This document shows, in pieces, positions 26,720-35,813 of a stretch of 64,000 nucleotides of DNA. Below the pieces are notes generated by a model. That model was not told the origin of the DNA. It made no database searches and saw nothing but the letters and a program-made list of their open reading frames with translations. Position numbers and translations under genes: made by a program. Origin of the DNA: Mixta sp031457955 (GTDB taxonomy: Bacteria; Pseudomonadota; Gammaproteobacteria; Enterobacterales; Enterobacteriaceae); NCBI RefSeq assembly GCF_031457955.1, contig NZ_JAVDXN010000001.1:496001-560000 (forward strand), read 5' to 3'. Numbering within the stretch: position 1 is the first letter of the stretch; each line of letters begins with the position of its first letter.

Positions 26720-26818
26720 GTCATCTGCTGCGCCTTCTCATGAGGTGCTGCCGGGGAAATAACGGCGTATCGGCCTGGTGCTTTATCAATGCCGCTTAAT
26801 TCGCATTAAAGGGAACCT

Positions 26819-27169
26819 ATGATTTCTAAAGAAAATGCAGAGCATTATATCTGGGGTGAAAAGTGCGATGGATGGTATCTGGTGAATCGGCAGGATATGC
26901 TGATTATTCATGAGAAAATGCCGCCGGGCACGCAGGAAAAACGTCATTACCATGCACTCGCCAGGCAGTTTTTCTTTGTGCTTGAGGGTACCCTGACCAT
27001 GGAGCTGGCAGGGGAACAACAGGAGATCCATGCCAGACAGGGTATAGAAATTCCGCCTGGCGCAAAGCATCAGGCGCAAAACCGCGCTGATTCCGCCGTG
27101 GAGTTCATTGTTATTTCTCATCCCACCACGCGTGGCGATCGTTCAGACCTTCCCGAATGTGAAGCGTAA
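26819..27169 (+). CDS. Cupin-domain protein
   Basis: A 116-residue single cupin. Motif 1 is visible as KRHYHALARQFFFVLEGTLTMEL with metal-ligand-like His, motif 2 as GIEIPPGAKHQAQN. Such proteins act as small metal-dependent isomerases, dioxygenases or binding proteins. AAAGGGAAC precedes the ATG. Confidence 0.85.
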   Translation: MISKENAEHYIWGEKCDGWYLVNRQDMLIIHEKMPPGTQEKRHYHALARQFFFVLEGTLTMELAGEQQEIHARQGIEIPPGAKHQAQNRADSAVEFIVISHPTTRGDRSDLPECEA

Positions 27170-27255
27170 TATGCAGGCGCACGCTATGGCTCGGTGCCGC
27201 AGCGCATATCAAAAAAATATTGCGGCATTCAAAAGCTTATTTAAAGGATTCAATA

Positions 27256-27666
27256 ATGACATTAACCGATACGTTAAAAGAGAAGTATCCTGGCGCGCTG
27301 GCCTGGTCAATCGGCGATAGCCCCGCTATGGCAAACGAACTGGCAGAGCTGGTGTGTCGGGGGATCAAAACGGCATCATGCGGCTCGTTAGCCTCTTTTA
27401 TGACGGACGCCTCAGCGCCGAAAATTGGTAGTTACAATATTATTCTCAACGGCCAGCAGGAGCCGGTGTGCGTCATCCGTATCGTAGCGCTGCGTCTGGT
27501 GCGCTTCTCTGAAATTACCGAAGCGTTTGCCCGTAAAGAGGGTGAAGGCGACCTGAGTCTGGCCTACTGGCAGCAGGAGCACAAAGCGTTTTTCACTCGT
27601 CAGGGAACCTGGTCGGAAGATATGGAGCTGGTTACCGAAGAGTTTGAAGTGGTTGAAGTTTTATAG
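27256..27666 (+). CDS. ASCH-domain protein
   Basis: A 136-residue ASCH (PUA-like) protein. Recognisable are WSIGDSPAMANEL, the G-I-K-T-A-S/T segment with the conserved Lys (RGIKTASCGSL), and the EGEGDLSLAYWQQEH stretch near the end. Relatives bind RNA or hydrolyse N4-acetylcytidine (YqfB type). The ATG at 27256 follows AAAGGA; a longer reading from 27220 lacks a site. Confidence 0.85.
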   Translation: MTLTDTLKEKYPGALAWSIGDSPAMANELAELVCRGIKTASCGSLASFMTDASAPKIGSYNIILNGQQEPVCVIRIVALRLVRFSEITEAFARKEGEGDLSLAYWQQEHKAFFTRQGTWSEDMELVTEEFEVVEVL

Positions 27667-27742
27667 TTTCGCCTGCTTATCGCGCCGTCATAGGCCGTTA
27701 ATAAAGCTGAACTTCAACAGGCTGACGCGATCTATATTTAAA

Positions 27743-27776
27743 GCCGTGCGCCTGGAAAGGCACGGGCCTACTTTTA
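27743..27776 (+). terminator. Intrinsic terminator after the ASCH gene
   Basis: A hairpin with arms GCCGTGC and GCACGGGC, followed by CTACTTTTA. Confidence 0.7.
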
Positions 27777-27810
27777 TCGCTGGAAAAGCTGAAAGCAATG
27801 TGAGGCAACT

Positions 27811-29094
27811 ATGTTAAATGAAAAGCAGAAAGAGCTGGTTAAAGCCACGGTACCGGTACTGAAAGAGAATGGTGAAGCCTTAACGGATTATTTTTACAAA
27901 CGGATGTTAAAAAATAATCCCCACCTGAAAGAGACGTTCAATATGGGGCATCAACGCAGCGGGGCGCAGGCAAAGGCGCTGGCGGGTGCGGTGCTGGCCT
28001 ACGCGGAAAATATTGACGATCCTTCGGTATTGATGCCGGTGGTTGAGCTTATTTGCCATAAACATGTCAGCCTGAATATCCAGTCTCCGGATTACAATAT
28101 TGTTGGTGAGAATTTACTGCACTCAATCAGTGAAGTACTGAGCATCCCGATGGATGATGAGCTGATCACCGCGTGGGGCGTGGCCTATCAACAGCTGGCT
28201 GATATCTTTATTGCAACTGAAAATGCTCTGTACGAGGAGCGCAGAAACAGCACCGGCAGCTGGACGGGCTGGCGCAATTTTGTGGTTGATAAAAAGGTCA
28301 AAGAGAGCGAGGAAATCACCTCGTTTTATCTGGTTCCGCAGGATGGCGGGGCGCTTCCTGCTTATCAGCCGGGGCAATATATCACCTTGCGGGTAGAGGT
28401 TCCGGCGCTGGGGATCAAGCAACCGCGCCAGTACAGCCTGTCCAGCAGCCCGGCCGATCCTTATCTGCGTATCTCAGTTAAGCGCGAAGATGCGCGTACC
28501 GAAGGGCAGGATCCGGGCTATGTTTCTTCTACGCTGCATAACCTTGTCGATGAAGGTGGCGTGGTGGAACTGAGCGCACCGGCAGGAAATTTCTATCTGC
28601 TGAACCCGGATGCTACCAACGTGCTGATCAGCGCCGGCGTCGGGCTGACACCAATGATCTCAATGGTGAATCATCTGCTGGCTGAACACGCCGATCCTAA
28701 TTTTAGTCCTACGCTACGTGAAGAAAACCATCCGCAGGGCACCGTGAACCCGGCGTTAAAAAAGGATATCTATTTTATTCATGCCGCCCGCAGTTCTGAA
28801 GTCCATGCGCTGCGTAAGGAGCTGGAAAACCTGGCCAGCCAGAATCATAACCTGCACCTGTTTATTGCCTATGAGAATGTGCATGAGAACGAGGTGGAAG
28901 GAAAAGATTATCACCTGAAGGGCAGGCTGGATTTAAACGCGCTCCCCGCTGGGTATCTGCCGAAAGAGGCGGACTATTATTTATGTGGGCCAATTCCGTT
29001 TATGCAGGAGCAGTACCGCGCCCTGACGGCGCTGGGTATCCCCGCAGAGAAAATATATAGCGAGGCGTTTGGCACCGGCGGGCTGCATTTGTAG
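27811..29094 (+). CDS. hmp: Flavohemoglobin (nitric oxide dioxygenase)
   Basis: Hmp oxidises NO to nitrate with O2 and NAD(P)H. Residues 1-140 are the globin, with the proximal His85 (ICHKHVSL) and Phe43 region; then a FAD domain (QPRQYSLSSSPAD) and a NAD domain (SAGVGLTPMISM, YLCGPIPFMQ). At 427 residues it exceeds E. coli Hmp (396) through an insertion before the IYFIHAARSS strand, and the C-terminus lacks the usual FGP motif (FGTGGLHL). I see no clear NsrR site. It may be a second, divergent flavohemoglobin. Confidence 0.92.
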   Translation: MLNEKQKELVKATVPVLKENGEALTDYFYKRMLKNNPHLKETFNMGHQRSGAQAKALAGAVLAYAENIDDPSVLMPVVELICHKHVSLNIQSPDYNIVGENLLHSISEVLSIPMDDELITAWGVAYQQLADIFIATENALYEERRNSTGSWTGWRNFVVDKKVKESEEITSFYLVPQDGGALPAYQPGQYITLRVEVPALGIKQPRQYSLSSSPADPYLRISVKREDARTEGQDPGYVSSTLHNLVDEGGVVELSAPAGNFYLLNPDATNVLISAGVGLTPMISMVNHLLAEHADPNFSPTLREENHPQGTVNPALKKDIYFIHAARSSEVHALRKELENLASQNHNLHLFIAYENVHENEVEGKDYHLKGRLDLNALPAGYLPKEADYYLCGPIPFMQEQYRALTALGIPAEKIYSEAFGTGGLHL

Positions 29095-29132
29095 CATTCT
29101 ATTATAGTTGTATTTTTAGTATTTATAGCGCA

Positions 29133-29162
29133 AGAAGCCTAAGGTTATTCCTGGGCTTCTTT
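29133..29162 (+). terminator. Intrinsic terminator after hmp
   Basis: Arms AGAAGCC and GGCTTCT enclose a 15-base loop and end in TTTG. Confidence 0.75.
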
Positions 29163-29282
29163 GTGACATTGATGTCGGAAAGCTCATTTATAAGGTCAGC
29201 ACGATCAGATATAACAGTAGGGCTGGATTTATCATCGGATATATTAACGCGCAGAAATTATAACTTAACTGGAATAGATGAA

Positions 29283-30062
29283 ATGAAAAGGTTTTCGCAT
29301 AAAAATGGAACCTGGTTTAAATCAAATGATGCAGATATTTATTATGAAGTCACCGGTGATAATACCGGTCGGCCTCTGTTATTACTACATGGGGGTATGC
29401 TGAACATTGAATCTTTTAATGGGATGTTGAGCTGTTTACCTGATAGTTTTTATTTTATCGGTATGGATAGCCGCGGTCACGGCGCGTCTACCTTTACGGA
29501 TTCATTATCCTATCATTCTTTGTGTCAGGATGTAGAACAGCTTTTAGCGGTTTTGAACGTAGAGAAAATAGATATCATTGCGCATAGCGATGGCGGGATA
29601 GTGGCGATGAAATTAGCCGAGTCCAGACCAGAATTAGTAAACAGCCTGGTATTGATCGGCGCGCAATGGTGCCTGACAGATGACGATCCTGCGATTAAAT
29701 TATATGAATCGATAACACCCGAGATGTGGATCGAGAAGTTTAACGATGACGTTGACTATTATCATAAAATTAACAAGCAACCCAGGTTTAATGAATTTTT
29801 GCTGGCCGTAAAGGCGATGTGGTTAGATCAAAGTGATAATAGTTACCCTAAAGACAAGGTGAAAAATATCCAGTGTGAAACGTTAATTATTCGTGGCGAT
29901 GATGATTTTCTGGTTCCCTGCGACCACGCCGTTCAGCTGGCAGAAATGATTAATCATGCGCACTTTGCCAATATCCCTTTCTGTAATCATTCCGTTCATG
30001 AAGAAAATCCAGCGCTGGTATCATCGCTAATTATGGATTTTTATCAAAAGCTGGCTTTATAG
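29283..30062 (+). CDS. Alpha/beta-fold hydrolase
   Basis: A hydrolase of about 259 residues. The oxyanion region is LLLLHGGMLN, the nucleophile lies in IIAHSDGGIVA, the acid in IRGDDDFLVPCDH, and the catalytic His in FCNHSVHEENP. The gene is visibly AT-rich among GC-rich neighbours, suggesting recent gain next to a tRNA gene. I take the ATG at 29283 (MKRFSHKNG); an in-frame start at 29163 would add 40 unlike residues. Confidence 0.85.
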   Translation: MKRFSHKNGTWFKSNDADIYYEVTGDNTGRPLLLLHGGMLNIESFNGMLSCLPDSFYFIGMDSRGHGASTFTDSLSYHSLCQDVEQLLAVLNVEKIDIIAHSDGGIVAMKLAESRPELVNSLVLIGAQWCLTDDDPAIKLYESITPEMWIEKFNDDVDYYHKINKQPRFNEFLLAVKAMWLDQSDNSYPKDKVKNIQCETLIIRGDDDFLVPCDHAVQLAEMINHAHFANIPFCNHSVHEENPALVSSLIMDFYQKLAL

Positions 30063-30075
30063 TTGGAGGGGTTGG

Positions 30076-30233
30076 CTCGCCCTGCGGGCAGCCTGCGGCT
30101 GTCCAACCTGCTGCGCAGGTTGTCGAACCCGGCGGGGGTTCTCATCACCCCTCTCTCTGGTGCTTTATACAGACAAAAAAGCCTGAACTTTCGCTCAGGC
30201 TCTCTCATGAAATATGGCGGTGAGAGGGGGATT
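30076..30233. repeat. Direct repeat copy 1 carrying the 3' end of tRNA-Ser
   Basis: About 158 bp nearly identical to 30250-30408. It holds a string of small palindromes (CAACCTGC...GCAGGTTG type), the serX terminator hairpin and, at 30215-30233, the last 19 bases of the tRNA including CCA. It is a partial copy of the tRNA 3' end and what follows it. Confidence 0.85.
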
Positions 30234-30249
30234 GACTCGCGCTGACGCG

Positions 30250-30408
30250 CTCGCCCTGCGGGCAGCCTGTGGCTGTCCAACCTGCTTCGCAGGTTGTCGA
30301 ACCCGGCGGGGGTTCTCATCACCCCTCTCAAGCGGTGAACTATGCAGACAAAAAAGCCTGAACTTTCGCTCAGGCTCTCTCATGAAATATGGCGGTGAGA
30401 GGGGGATT
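30250..30408. repeat. Direct repeat copy 2, joined to the intact tRNA-Ser
   Basis: The matching 159-bp unit; its right end runs into the complete tRNA gene. Differences from copy 1 cluster in the middle (around the CTCTCTGGTG versus CTCAAGCGGTG segment). Confidence 0.85.
30350..30375 (-). terminator. serX terminator
   Basis: Reading the minus strand, GCCTGAGCGAAAGTTCAGGC forms an 8-bp hairpin followed by six T, 15 bases after the tRNA 3' end. Confidence 0.85.
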
Positions 30409-30477
30409 CGAACCCCCGATACGTTGCCGTATACACACTTTCCAGGCGTGCTCCTTCAGCCACTCGGACACCTCACC
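30390..30477 (-). tRNA. serX: tRNA-Ser (GGA anticodon)
   Basis: An 88-base tRNA with encoded CCA, a long variable arm and the anticodon loop CTGGAAA (anticodon GGA). The acceptor stem GGTGAGG pairs with CCTCTCACC-type 3' bases and the T-arm has GGTTCGAATCC. Its place just upstream of ghrA and ycdX matches serX of E. coli. Confidence 0.96.
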
Positions 30478-30710
30478 ATATTGTCGTCAACAGGCACACT
30501 GCTGACCGGCGCTAATGTAGGGATTTTGCCGCAGCGCGTCAATCAACTTTCTGCGATAAATGATGCGTTTAGTCAGTTTTAAACCACTTCGGCGCGAAAG
30601 TAAGCAAAAAGTCGTTGAATGCAGTTGAATAACATAAATCAGACTGCACAACCCCCTACATAAGATGCATACTGATGCGCGATAACTGCTTAAAAATCAC
30701 TGAGGTCAGC

Positions 30711-32180
30711 TTGAACAATTCAACCAAAGCGCAACCACAGGGGATCCCGGCTGGATCCGGCGCGCTGTTCTTTATTCAAATTTTCGCGACGCTCGGTTTC
30801 GCCGTGCTTTACTCCACGCTGGTGCTGTACGCCACCAAACGCCTCGGTTTCAGCGAAGCGCAGGCCAATGCCACTATGGGGGTTTTCGGCGCGTTTAACT
30901 ATGGCCTCCACCTGTTCGGCGGCTATCTGGGCGGGCGCTTCCTCAGTAACCGCAATTTGTTTGTCTTAGGTATGGTGTTGCAGGTCGCTGGCTGCTGGGT
31001 GCTGTCGGGCGAAAGCGCGCAGGGGCTTTACTGGGGGCTGGCGATGTTCCTGACCGGCAGCGGCCTGAATGTCACCTGCATCAACATGATGCTTACCCAG
31101 CGCTTTGCACCGGATGACCAGCGCCGCGAAAGCGCGTTTTTATGGAACTATGCCGGGATGAATCTGGGGTTCTTTATCGGTTTCACCGGTGCCGGTTATT
31201 TCCAGCTTGGCGAGCATTATCAGGCGCTGTTCCTGTTCGCCACCGTGGGTAACGCGCTGGCGATTATTATCAGTCTGCTGCGCTGGAAAATTTTGGCGGA
31301 TATTGATACGCCGTTGCTGCATGTCAACGCGCGGCAATACCGGCTGCGCATGGCCATTGGGCTCGCGGTGCTGGTAGCGCTGGTGCCAATTATTCGGGTG
31401 ATGCTGACGCACGCCGATTTCACCGGATCCTTTGTGATTGCGCTGGGCGGCCTGATCTTTCTGCTGCTCTGTATCACCACGCTGCGCCATCGACCGCGCC
31501 ACGAACAGCGCCGTATGACCGCTTACCTGCTGCTGGCGCTGGGTTCGCTGGTGTTCTGGATGCTTTACCAGCTGGCACCGATGGGGCTGATGCTGTTTGT
31601 GGAACATAATATCAACCTGAACGTGTGGGGCATCCGCGTTGCGCCGCAGTGGGTACAAAACATCAATACGTTGGTGATTGTGATTGGCGGCCCGCTGCTG
31701 GCCGTCGCCTTTAACCGCCTGCGTCAGCGCGGCTGGCGTATCGATATTCCGTTGCAGTTCGCCTGCTCGCTGTTTTGTATCGGGCTGGGCATGCTGGTGT
31801 TGCCGCTGGGCATTATGCTGGCAGGCAGCGATGGCATGGTGGCGTTCAAATGGATCTTTTTCAGCTACGTGCTGCAAAGCATTGGCGAACTGCTGATCTC
31901 CCCAATCGGCTACGCCATGATCGGCAAGCTGGCGCCGACACGCTATCAGGGCATCATGATGGGCTGCTGGATGATGGTCACCGGCGTCGCATCGGTGTTG
32001 GCGGGCTACGTTTCCGCGCTGATGCCGGAAAACAGCGGCAGCAGCGCGCTGCTCACCAATCCCGGCTACAGCCACATCTTCAACCTGCTGGGTTGGGGCG
32101 CGGCGGCGGTCGGGTTAGTGATGCTATTTCTTATCCCGCTGCTGCGAAGATTAATCCAATCCACCGCGCCGCAGGCGTAA
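30711..32180 (+). CDS. POT-like MFS transporter
   Basis: A 489-residue transporter with 12 or more membrane helices resembling proton-dependent peptide transporters. Similarity is seen in LYATKRLGFSEAQANATMG, the LFGGYLGGRFL loop, and the late ISPIGYAMIGKLAPTRYQG. The conserved E-x-x-E-R of helix 1 in peptide transporters is absent (the place reads FFIQIFATLGFAVLYS), so coupling or substrate may differ. A TTG start at 30711 is chosen because GAGGT lies five bases upstream; an upstream in-frame start would add 12 residues. Confidence 0.8.
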   Translation: MNNSTKAQPQGIPAGSGALFFIQIFATLGFAVLYSTLVLYATKRLGFSEAQANATMGVFGAFNYGLHLFGGYLGGRFLSNRNLFVLGMVLQVAGCWVLSGESAQGLYWGLAMFLTGSGLNVTCINMMLTQRFAPDDQRRESAFLWNYAGMNLGFFIGFTGAGYFQLGEHYQALFLFATVGNALAIIISLLRWKILADIDTPLLHVNARQYRLRMAIGLAVLVALVPIIRVMLTHADFTGSFVIALGGLIFLLLCITTLRHRPRHEQRRMTAYLLLALGSLVFWMLYQLAPMGLMLFVEHNINLNVWGIRVAPQWVQNINTLVIVIGGPLLAVAFNRLRQRGWRIDIPLQFACSLFCIGLGMLVLPLGIMLAGSDGMVAFKWIFFSYVLQSIGELLISPIGYAMIGKLAPTRYQGIMMGCWMMVTGVASVLAGYVSALMPENSGSSALLTNPGYSHIFNLLGWGAAAVGLVMLFLIPLLRRLIQSTAPQA

Positions 32181-32285
32181 TCCCTTCAGGCCCGTCCGCT
32201 GCGGCGGGCCAAATCCCGCACATTTCTCTTGCCAGCGCCGCCAATTTCCCTGAGCCTTGGGTGAAATAAAAACAGAGGAGGCACT

Positions 32286-33227
32286 ATGGATATCATCTTT
32301 TACCACCCTACCTTTAGCCTGGAAAAATGGCAGCAGGGCCTGCAACAGCGCCTGCCGCAGGCGCGGCTGCGGCGCTGGCAACCGGGCGACAACGATCATG
32401 CCGACTATGCCTTAATGCGCTTCGCGCCGGTTGAAATGCTGCAGGGACGGCGCGGGCTGAAGGGGATTTTTGCCATTGGCGCGGGCGTGGATGATATTCT
32501 TGATCTGCTAAAGCAGCATCCGGATATGATCGATCCGGCGGTACCGCTGTTCCGTCTGGAAGATACCGGTATGGGCCTGCAAATGCAGGAATATGCCGTG
32601 CATACGGTGCTGGGCTGGTTTCGTCGTTTCGACGATTACCGTCTACAGCAGCAGCAGTCGCTCTGGCAGCCGCTGCGCAACTATCAGCGTGAAAATTTTA
32701 CCGTAGGTATTATGGGTGCGGGCGTGCTGGGACTGAGTGTGGCAGAGAGCCTGAAAAGCTGGGGTTTTCCGCTGCGCTGCTGGAGCCGCTCGCCCAAGCA
32801 GCTGGCAGGCATTGAAAGCTTCCACGGCAACGATCAAATGGCCGATTTCCTTTCCGGCACGCAAGTGCTGATTAACCTGTTGCCCAATACGCCGCAGACC
32901 GTTGGCATCATTAACCGGGCGCTGCTGGATCAGCTTAATGACGGCGCCTTTGTGATGAACCTGGCGCGCGGCGCGCATGTGGTTGAAGAGGATCTGCTGG
33001 CGGCGTTGAATGACAACAAAATCAAAGGCGCGACGCTGGACGTGTTTGTTAAGGAGCCGCTGTCGCCCGATCACCCTTTCTGGCTTCATCCGCGCGTCAC
33101 GCTGACGCCGCATAATGCTGCGGTGACCTTGCCGGATGAAGCGATGCACTATATCGCCAACGCGATTGCGCAGCTGGAAGCGGGGCAGCAGCCCGAAGGT
33201 CGTGTGGATCTGACGCGCGGTTATTAA
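32286..33227 (+). CDS. ghrA: Glyoxylate/hydroxypyruvate reductase A
   Basis: GhrA reduces glyoxylate and hydroxypyruvate with NADPH. The 313 residues (E. coli 312) show the D-2-hydroxyacid dehydrogenase pattern: GIMGAGVLGLSVAESL with a Rossmann loop, NLLPNTPQTVGIIN, the Arg in NLARGAHV, the Glu in FVKEPLSPDHPFW, and the catalytic His in LTPHNAA. The MDIIFYHPTF start is the usual one. It is followed by ycdX, as in E. coli. Confidence 0.95.
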   Translation: MDIIFYHPTFSLEKWQQGLQQRLPQARLRRWQPGDNDHADYALMRFAPVEMLQGRRGLKGIFAIGAGVDDILDLLKQHPDMIDPAVPLFRLEDTGMGLQMQEYAVHTVLGWFRRFDDYRLQQQQSLWQPLRNYQRENFTVGIMGAGVLGLSVAESLKSWGFPLRCWSRSPKQLAGIESFHGNDQMADFLSGTQVLINLLPNTPQTVGIINRALLDQLNDGAFVMNLARGAHVVEEDLLAALNDNKIKGATLDVFVKEPLSPDHPFWLHPRVTLTPHNAAVTLPDEAMHYIANAIAQLEAGQQPEGRVDLTRGY

Positions 33228-33288
33228 CCGTAATAATAACGATGGCAGGGCGCGCCAGCCTTGCCCAATCAGAAGGAGAAAGCTGGAA

Positions 33289-33699
33289 ATGTATCCCGTT
33301 GATTTACATATGCACACGGTAGCCAGTACGCATGCATACAGCACGCTGCACGACTATATCGCTGCGGCAAAACAGAACGGTATCAAGCTGTTTGCCATTA
33401 CCGATCACGGCCCCGATATGGCCGATGCGCCGCATTATTGGCACTTTATCAATATGCATGTCTGGCCGCGCGTGGTGGATGGCGTAGGCATTCTGCGCGG
33501 CATTGAAGCCAATATTAAAAACAGCGCTGGCGAGATCGACTGCACCGGACGGATGCTGGAGACCATGGATTTAGTGGTTGCCGGTTTTCATGAGCCGGTT
33601 TTCGCGCCGCAGGATAAGGTTGCGCACACCGAAGCAATGATCGCCGCCATGGCTAGCGGCAATGTGCATATTATCAGCCATCCCGGCAAGCCTATATGA
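33289..33699 (+). pseudogene. ycdX: Phosphatase YcdX, 5' part, cut by the prophage
   Basis: YcdX is a PHP-domain phosphatase with a trinuclear zinc site, linked to swarming in E. coli. This fragment keeps the ligands His7, His9, Glu73 and His131, then reads SHPGKP and one phage-derived codon before a stop: 136 of about 245 residues. The Asp and His ligands that lie near 192-194 are lost, so the product should be inactive. The remainder should lie beyond the right end of the prophage, outside the window. Confidence 0.93.
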
Positions 33700-33712
33700 T
33701 AAGGTACACAAA
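33682..33712. mobile_element. Left attachment junction (attL)
   Basis: The host reading of ycdX (…CATCCCGGCAAGCCT) changes into AT-rich phage sequence at about 33694, within codon 136. The integrase gene starts about 50 bases further. The exact crossover dinucleotide cannot be set without attR or an empty site. Confidence 0.7.
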
Positions 33713-33741
33713 TAACATTATTGTGGGAGTAGAGGATAACT

Positions 33742-35556
33742 GTGAAGCAACGAATGTTTTCGTATGTACGCTGGAGTACACCGCGTCAGGCAAGCGGAAC
33801 CTCGTTGAAGCGACAAACTGCAAGAGCAAAAGAGTTTGCAGAAAAGCACAACTTAGAAATGGTAGAAATTTTCGATAAAGGGGTCTCAGCATTCGCGGGA
33901 AAACACCTTCTGCCTACAGCCGCACTCGGGTCATTTATTGCTGCCGTAAAGCAGGGTGCAATCGAAAGTACTGCTTGGCTTTATACGGAAAACCTTGACC
34001 GCCTTCATAGAGGCAAGGTCACAGACGCACAAGAGTTACTTCTCACCTTAATAAATCTTGGAATCACTGTAGTCGCAGGGATGGACGGTGAAAAGGTTTA
34101 TACACGTGAATACCTGAACAAAAACCCTCATGAATTGTTCATGACAGTAATGGTTTTCGTGCGTGCGAATGAAGAGAGCGAAACGAAAAGAAAAAGGGTG
34201 TTAGGCAACGTAGAAGCTTTGTACCAAGATTATAAAAACGGTGAAAAAGTAGTCGTTAAGTCAGTAGGGAATCATCCATTTTGGATAGACGATACTGGGC
34301 CAAGTCATGAAGGAGTAAAGAAACATCCCGTACTATGGAATATTGCTCGTGAAGCAATTGAGATGTTTTTAGCCGGTACATCTGTATGGAGTGTTTGCAA
34401 CCATCTCAATGAAAAGTATCCAAACATGTATCCAAGCTCAAAACGAATTTGGACAACTCCTAACGTAAGAAAACTAAGAACTAACGAAGCCGTAATAGGG
34501 AAAAGAGTAATCTATTTTAAGGACAGGGATGAACCTAATAATAAGGAAAAAGGGAAAACTTATACATTCGAAGATTATTACCCAAAGTTATGTACTGATG
34601 ATGAGTGGTCAATACTAAATGATATTAGTAAAAACAATACCTATATAACTAACAAAAAACAGCCAAACACTGTAAATTTGCTATCTGGCATGAAGCTCAT
34701 TAGATGCGGTCGTTGTGGAAGCACAATGAACTCCATGCGACAGGGCGATAAAATTAGATATGTTTGTGATGGTGCTCAGAACGTTAAAACGGTCTGCAAG
34801 GTTTGGTCAGTATCAAACGTTGTTGAATATTGCTCAATACAAGTATTGCTTATTGCATTTTCTGAAGCAGCAGTTAAAGGACGGATTACCCAAGACGACT
34901 ATGAAAAGCAGCTTGGAATAATTCAAGAAAAAATAGCAGCCGAAACCGAAAACATTAGCAAGTTAACGCAAGCAATTACAGTTACAGGTAATATTGATGA
35001 AGTTATAGCACTTCTCCAGGTTCATAAGGCTAATAGGGATATTTTACAGTTAGAACAAGCGAAAATTTCAAGTAAGCGTGCAGTTAATTCAAAAACGGGC
35101 GATGTAACATTTGACACTATCAGTCAATTTTTAGATGAAACCCCTTATGAAGTACTGAAAGATATAGAACATCCCTCAAGACCAAAGTTACGAGAAGTCA
35201 TCAGGGAGTTCATTAAGGGGATTAGGGTAAACAAAGCAGATAAAAAAATAGCAATTACGTTTGATATAGGTAACGATACTGAAGTGATTTATCGTGCTGG
35301 CGAGGAAAAGCCAGAGATAGAAGAAGTCATTTCATCAAGGTATGAGGCACGAGGTATAGAATACGTTACCAGAGTAGGCAGAATAAGGAACATCAAGAAA
35401 AAGCAGGAGCGTTACTTTTATGAAGAAATTGAAGGACAAAAAATGGAGGGTTTTTCAGCATTTCTTTTGAGTCAAAGTTTCAAATCGGCACAAGAGCTAA
35501 TGAGGCTGAACGGCTATCCAGATATTGATCCTATGCTGCTTTGGAGTAAGAAATGA
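33742..35556 (+). CDS. Large serine integrase
   Basis: A 604-residue site-specific recombinase that would catalyse integration into ycdX. Residues 1-150 are the resolvase domain with the nucleophile Ser12 (YVRWSTPRQASGTSLKRQ); then a recombinase domain, a zinc ribbon (CGRCG from Cys322, with two further Cys), and a coiled coil at about 390-470. A GTG start at 33742 follows AGAGG. Large serine integrases are mostly known from Gram-positive phages, so this is unusual for an enterobacterial phage. AGTACT is sparse in this gene (two copies). Confidence 0.93.
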   Translation: MKQRMFSYVRWSTPRQASGTSLKRQTARAKEFAEKHNLEMVEIFDKGVSAFAGKHLLPTAALGSFIAAVKQGAIESTAWLYTENLDRLHRGKVTDAQELLLTLINLGITVVAGMDGEKVYTREYLNKNPHELFMTVMVFVRANEESETKRKRVLGNVEALYQDYKNGEKVVVKSVGNHPFWIDDTGPSHEGVKKHPVLWNIAREAIEMFLAGTSVWSVCNHLNEKYPNMYPSSKRIWTTPNVRKLRTNEAVIGKRVIYFKDRDEPNNKEKGKTYTFEDYYPKLCTDDEWSILNDISKNNTYITNKKQPNTVNLLSGMKLIRCGRCGSTMNSMRQGDKIRYVCDGAQNVKTVCKVWSVSNVVEYCSIQVLLIAFSEAAVKGRITQDDYEKQLGIIQEKIAAETENISKLTQAITVTGNIDEVIALLQVHKANRDILQLEQAKISSKRAVNSKTGDVTFDTISQFLDETPYEVLKDIEHPSRPKLREVIREFIKGIRVNKADKKIAITFDIGNDTEVIYRAGEEKPEIEEVISSRYEARGIEYVTRVGRIRNIKKKQERYFYEEIEGQKMEGFSAFLLSQSFKSAQELMRLNGYPDIDPMLLWSKK

Positions 35557-35777
35557 TTGATAAAGATCGGGAATATTACATTAATGAGCTAATCATGAAT
35601 GTTAAGATCAGGCATAAACTTTTGAACAAGCTAATTGAGTATCGTGAACATTATACCGGCACAGAAAAGCAAGCCCCTGAGTTTGGTAAGAGTTCAATGG
35701 ATTTATTGATGTACTTTGAAGAATCAATCAACAACGGTACGATAGATAGAAAAGAACTAAGATGGTGGGAAGATTAA
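35553..35777 (+). CDS. Small protein after the integrase
   Basis: A 74-residue charged helical protein whose ATGA overlaps the integrase stop by four bases, so it is translationally coupled. Small genes in this place can encode recombination directionality factors or integrase helpers, but I see no motif to prove that. Confidence 0.6.
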   Translation: MIDKDREYYINELIMNVKIRHKLLNKLIEYREHYTGTEKQAPEFGKSSMDLLMYFEESINNGTIDRKELRWWED

Positions 35778-35782
35778 CAGTA

Positions 35783-35813
35783 AGCCAGTACTTTGCAGTA
35801 CTGGCTTCTTTTT
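35783..35813 (+). terminator. Terminator with AGTACT in both arms
   Basis: Stem AGCCAGTACT with its complement, a four-base loop and TTCTTTTTAA after it. It ends the integrase operon and faces the convergent AP2 gene. Both arms contain AGTACT. Confidence 0.85.

Noticed and set aside
33742..35556. Whether the integrase is a small resolvase or transposase
   Set aside because: The length, zinc ribbon and coiled coil, and the phage genes that follow, fit a large serine integrase; no transposon ends or accessory transposase are seen.
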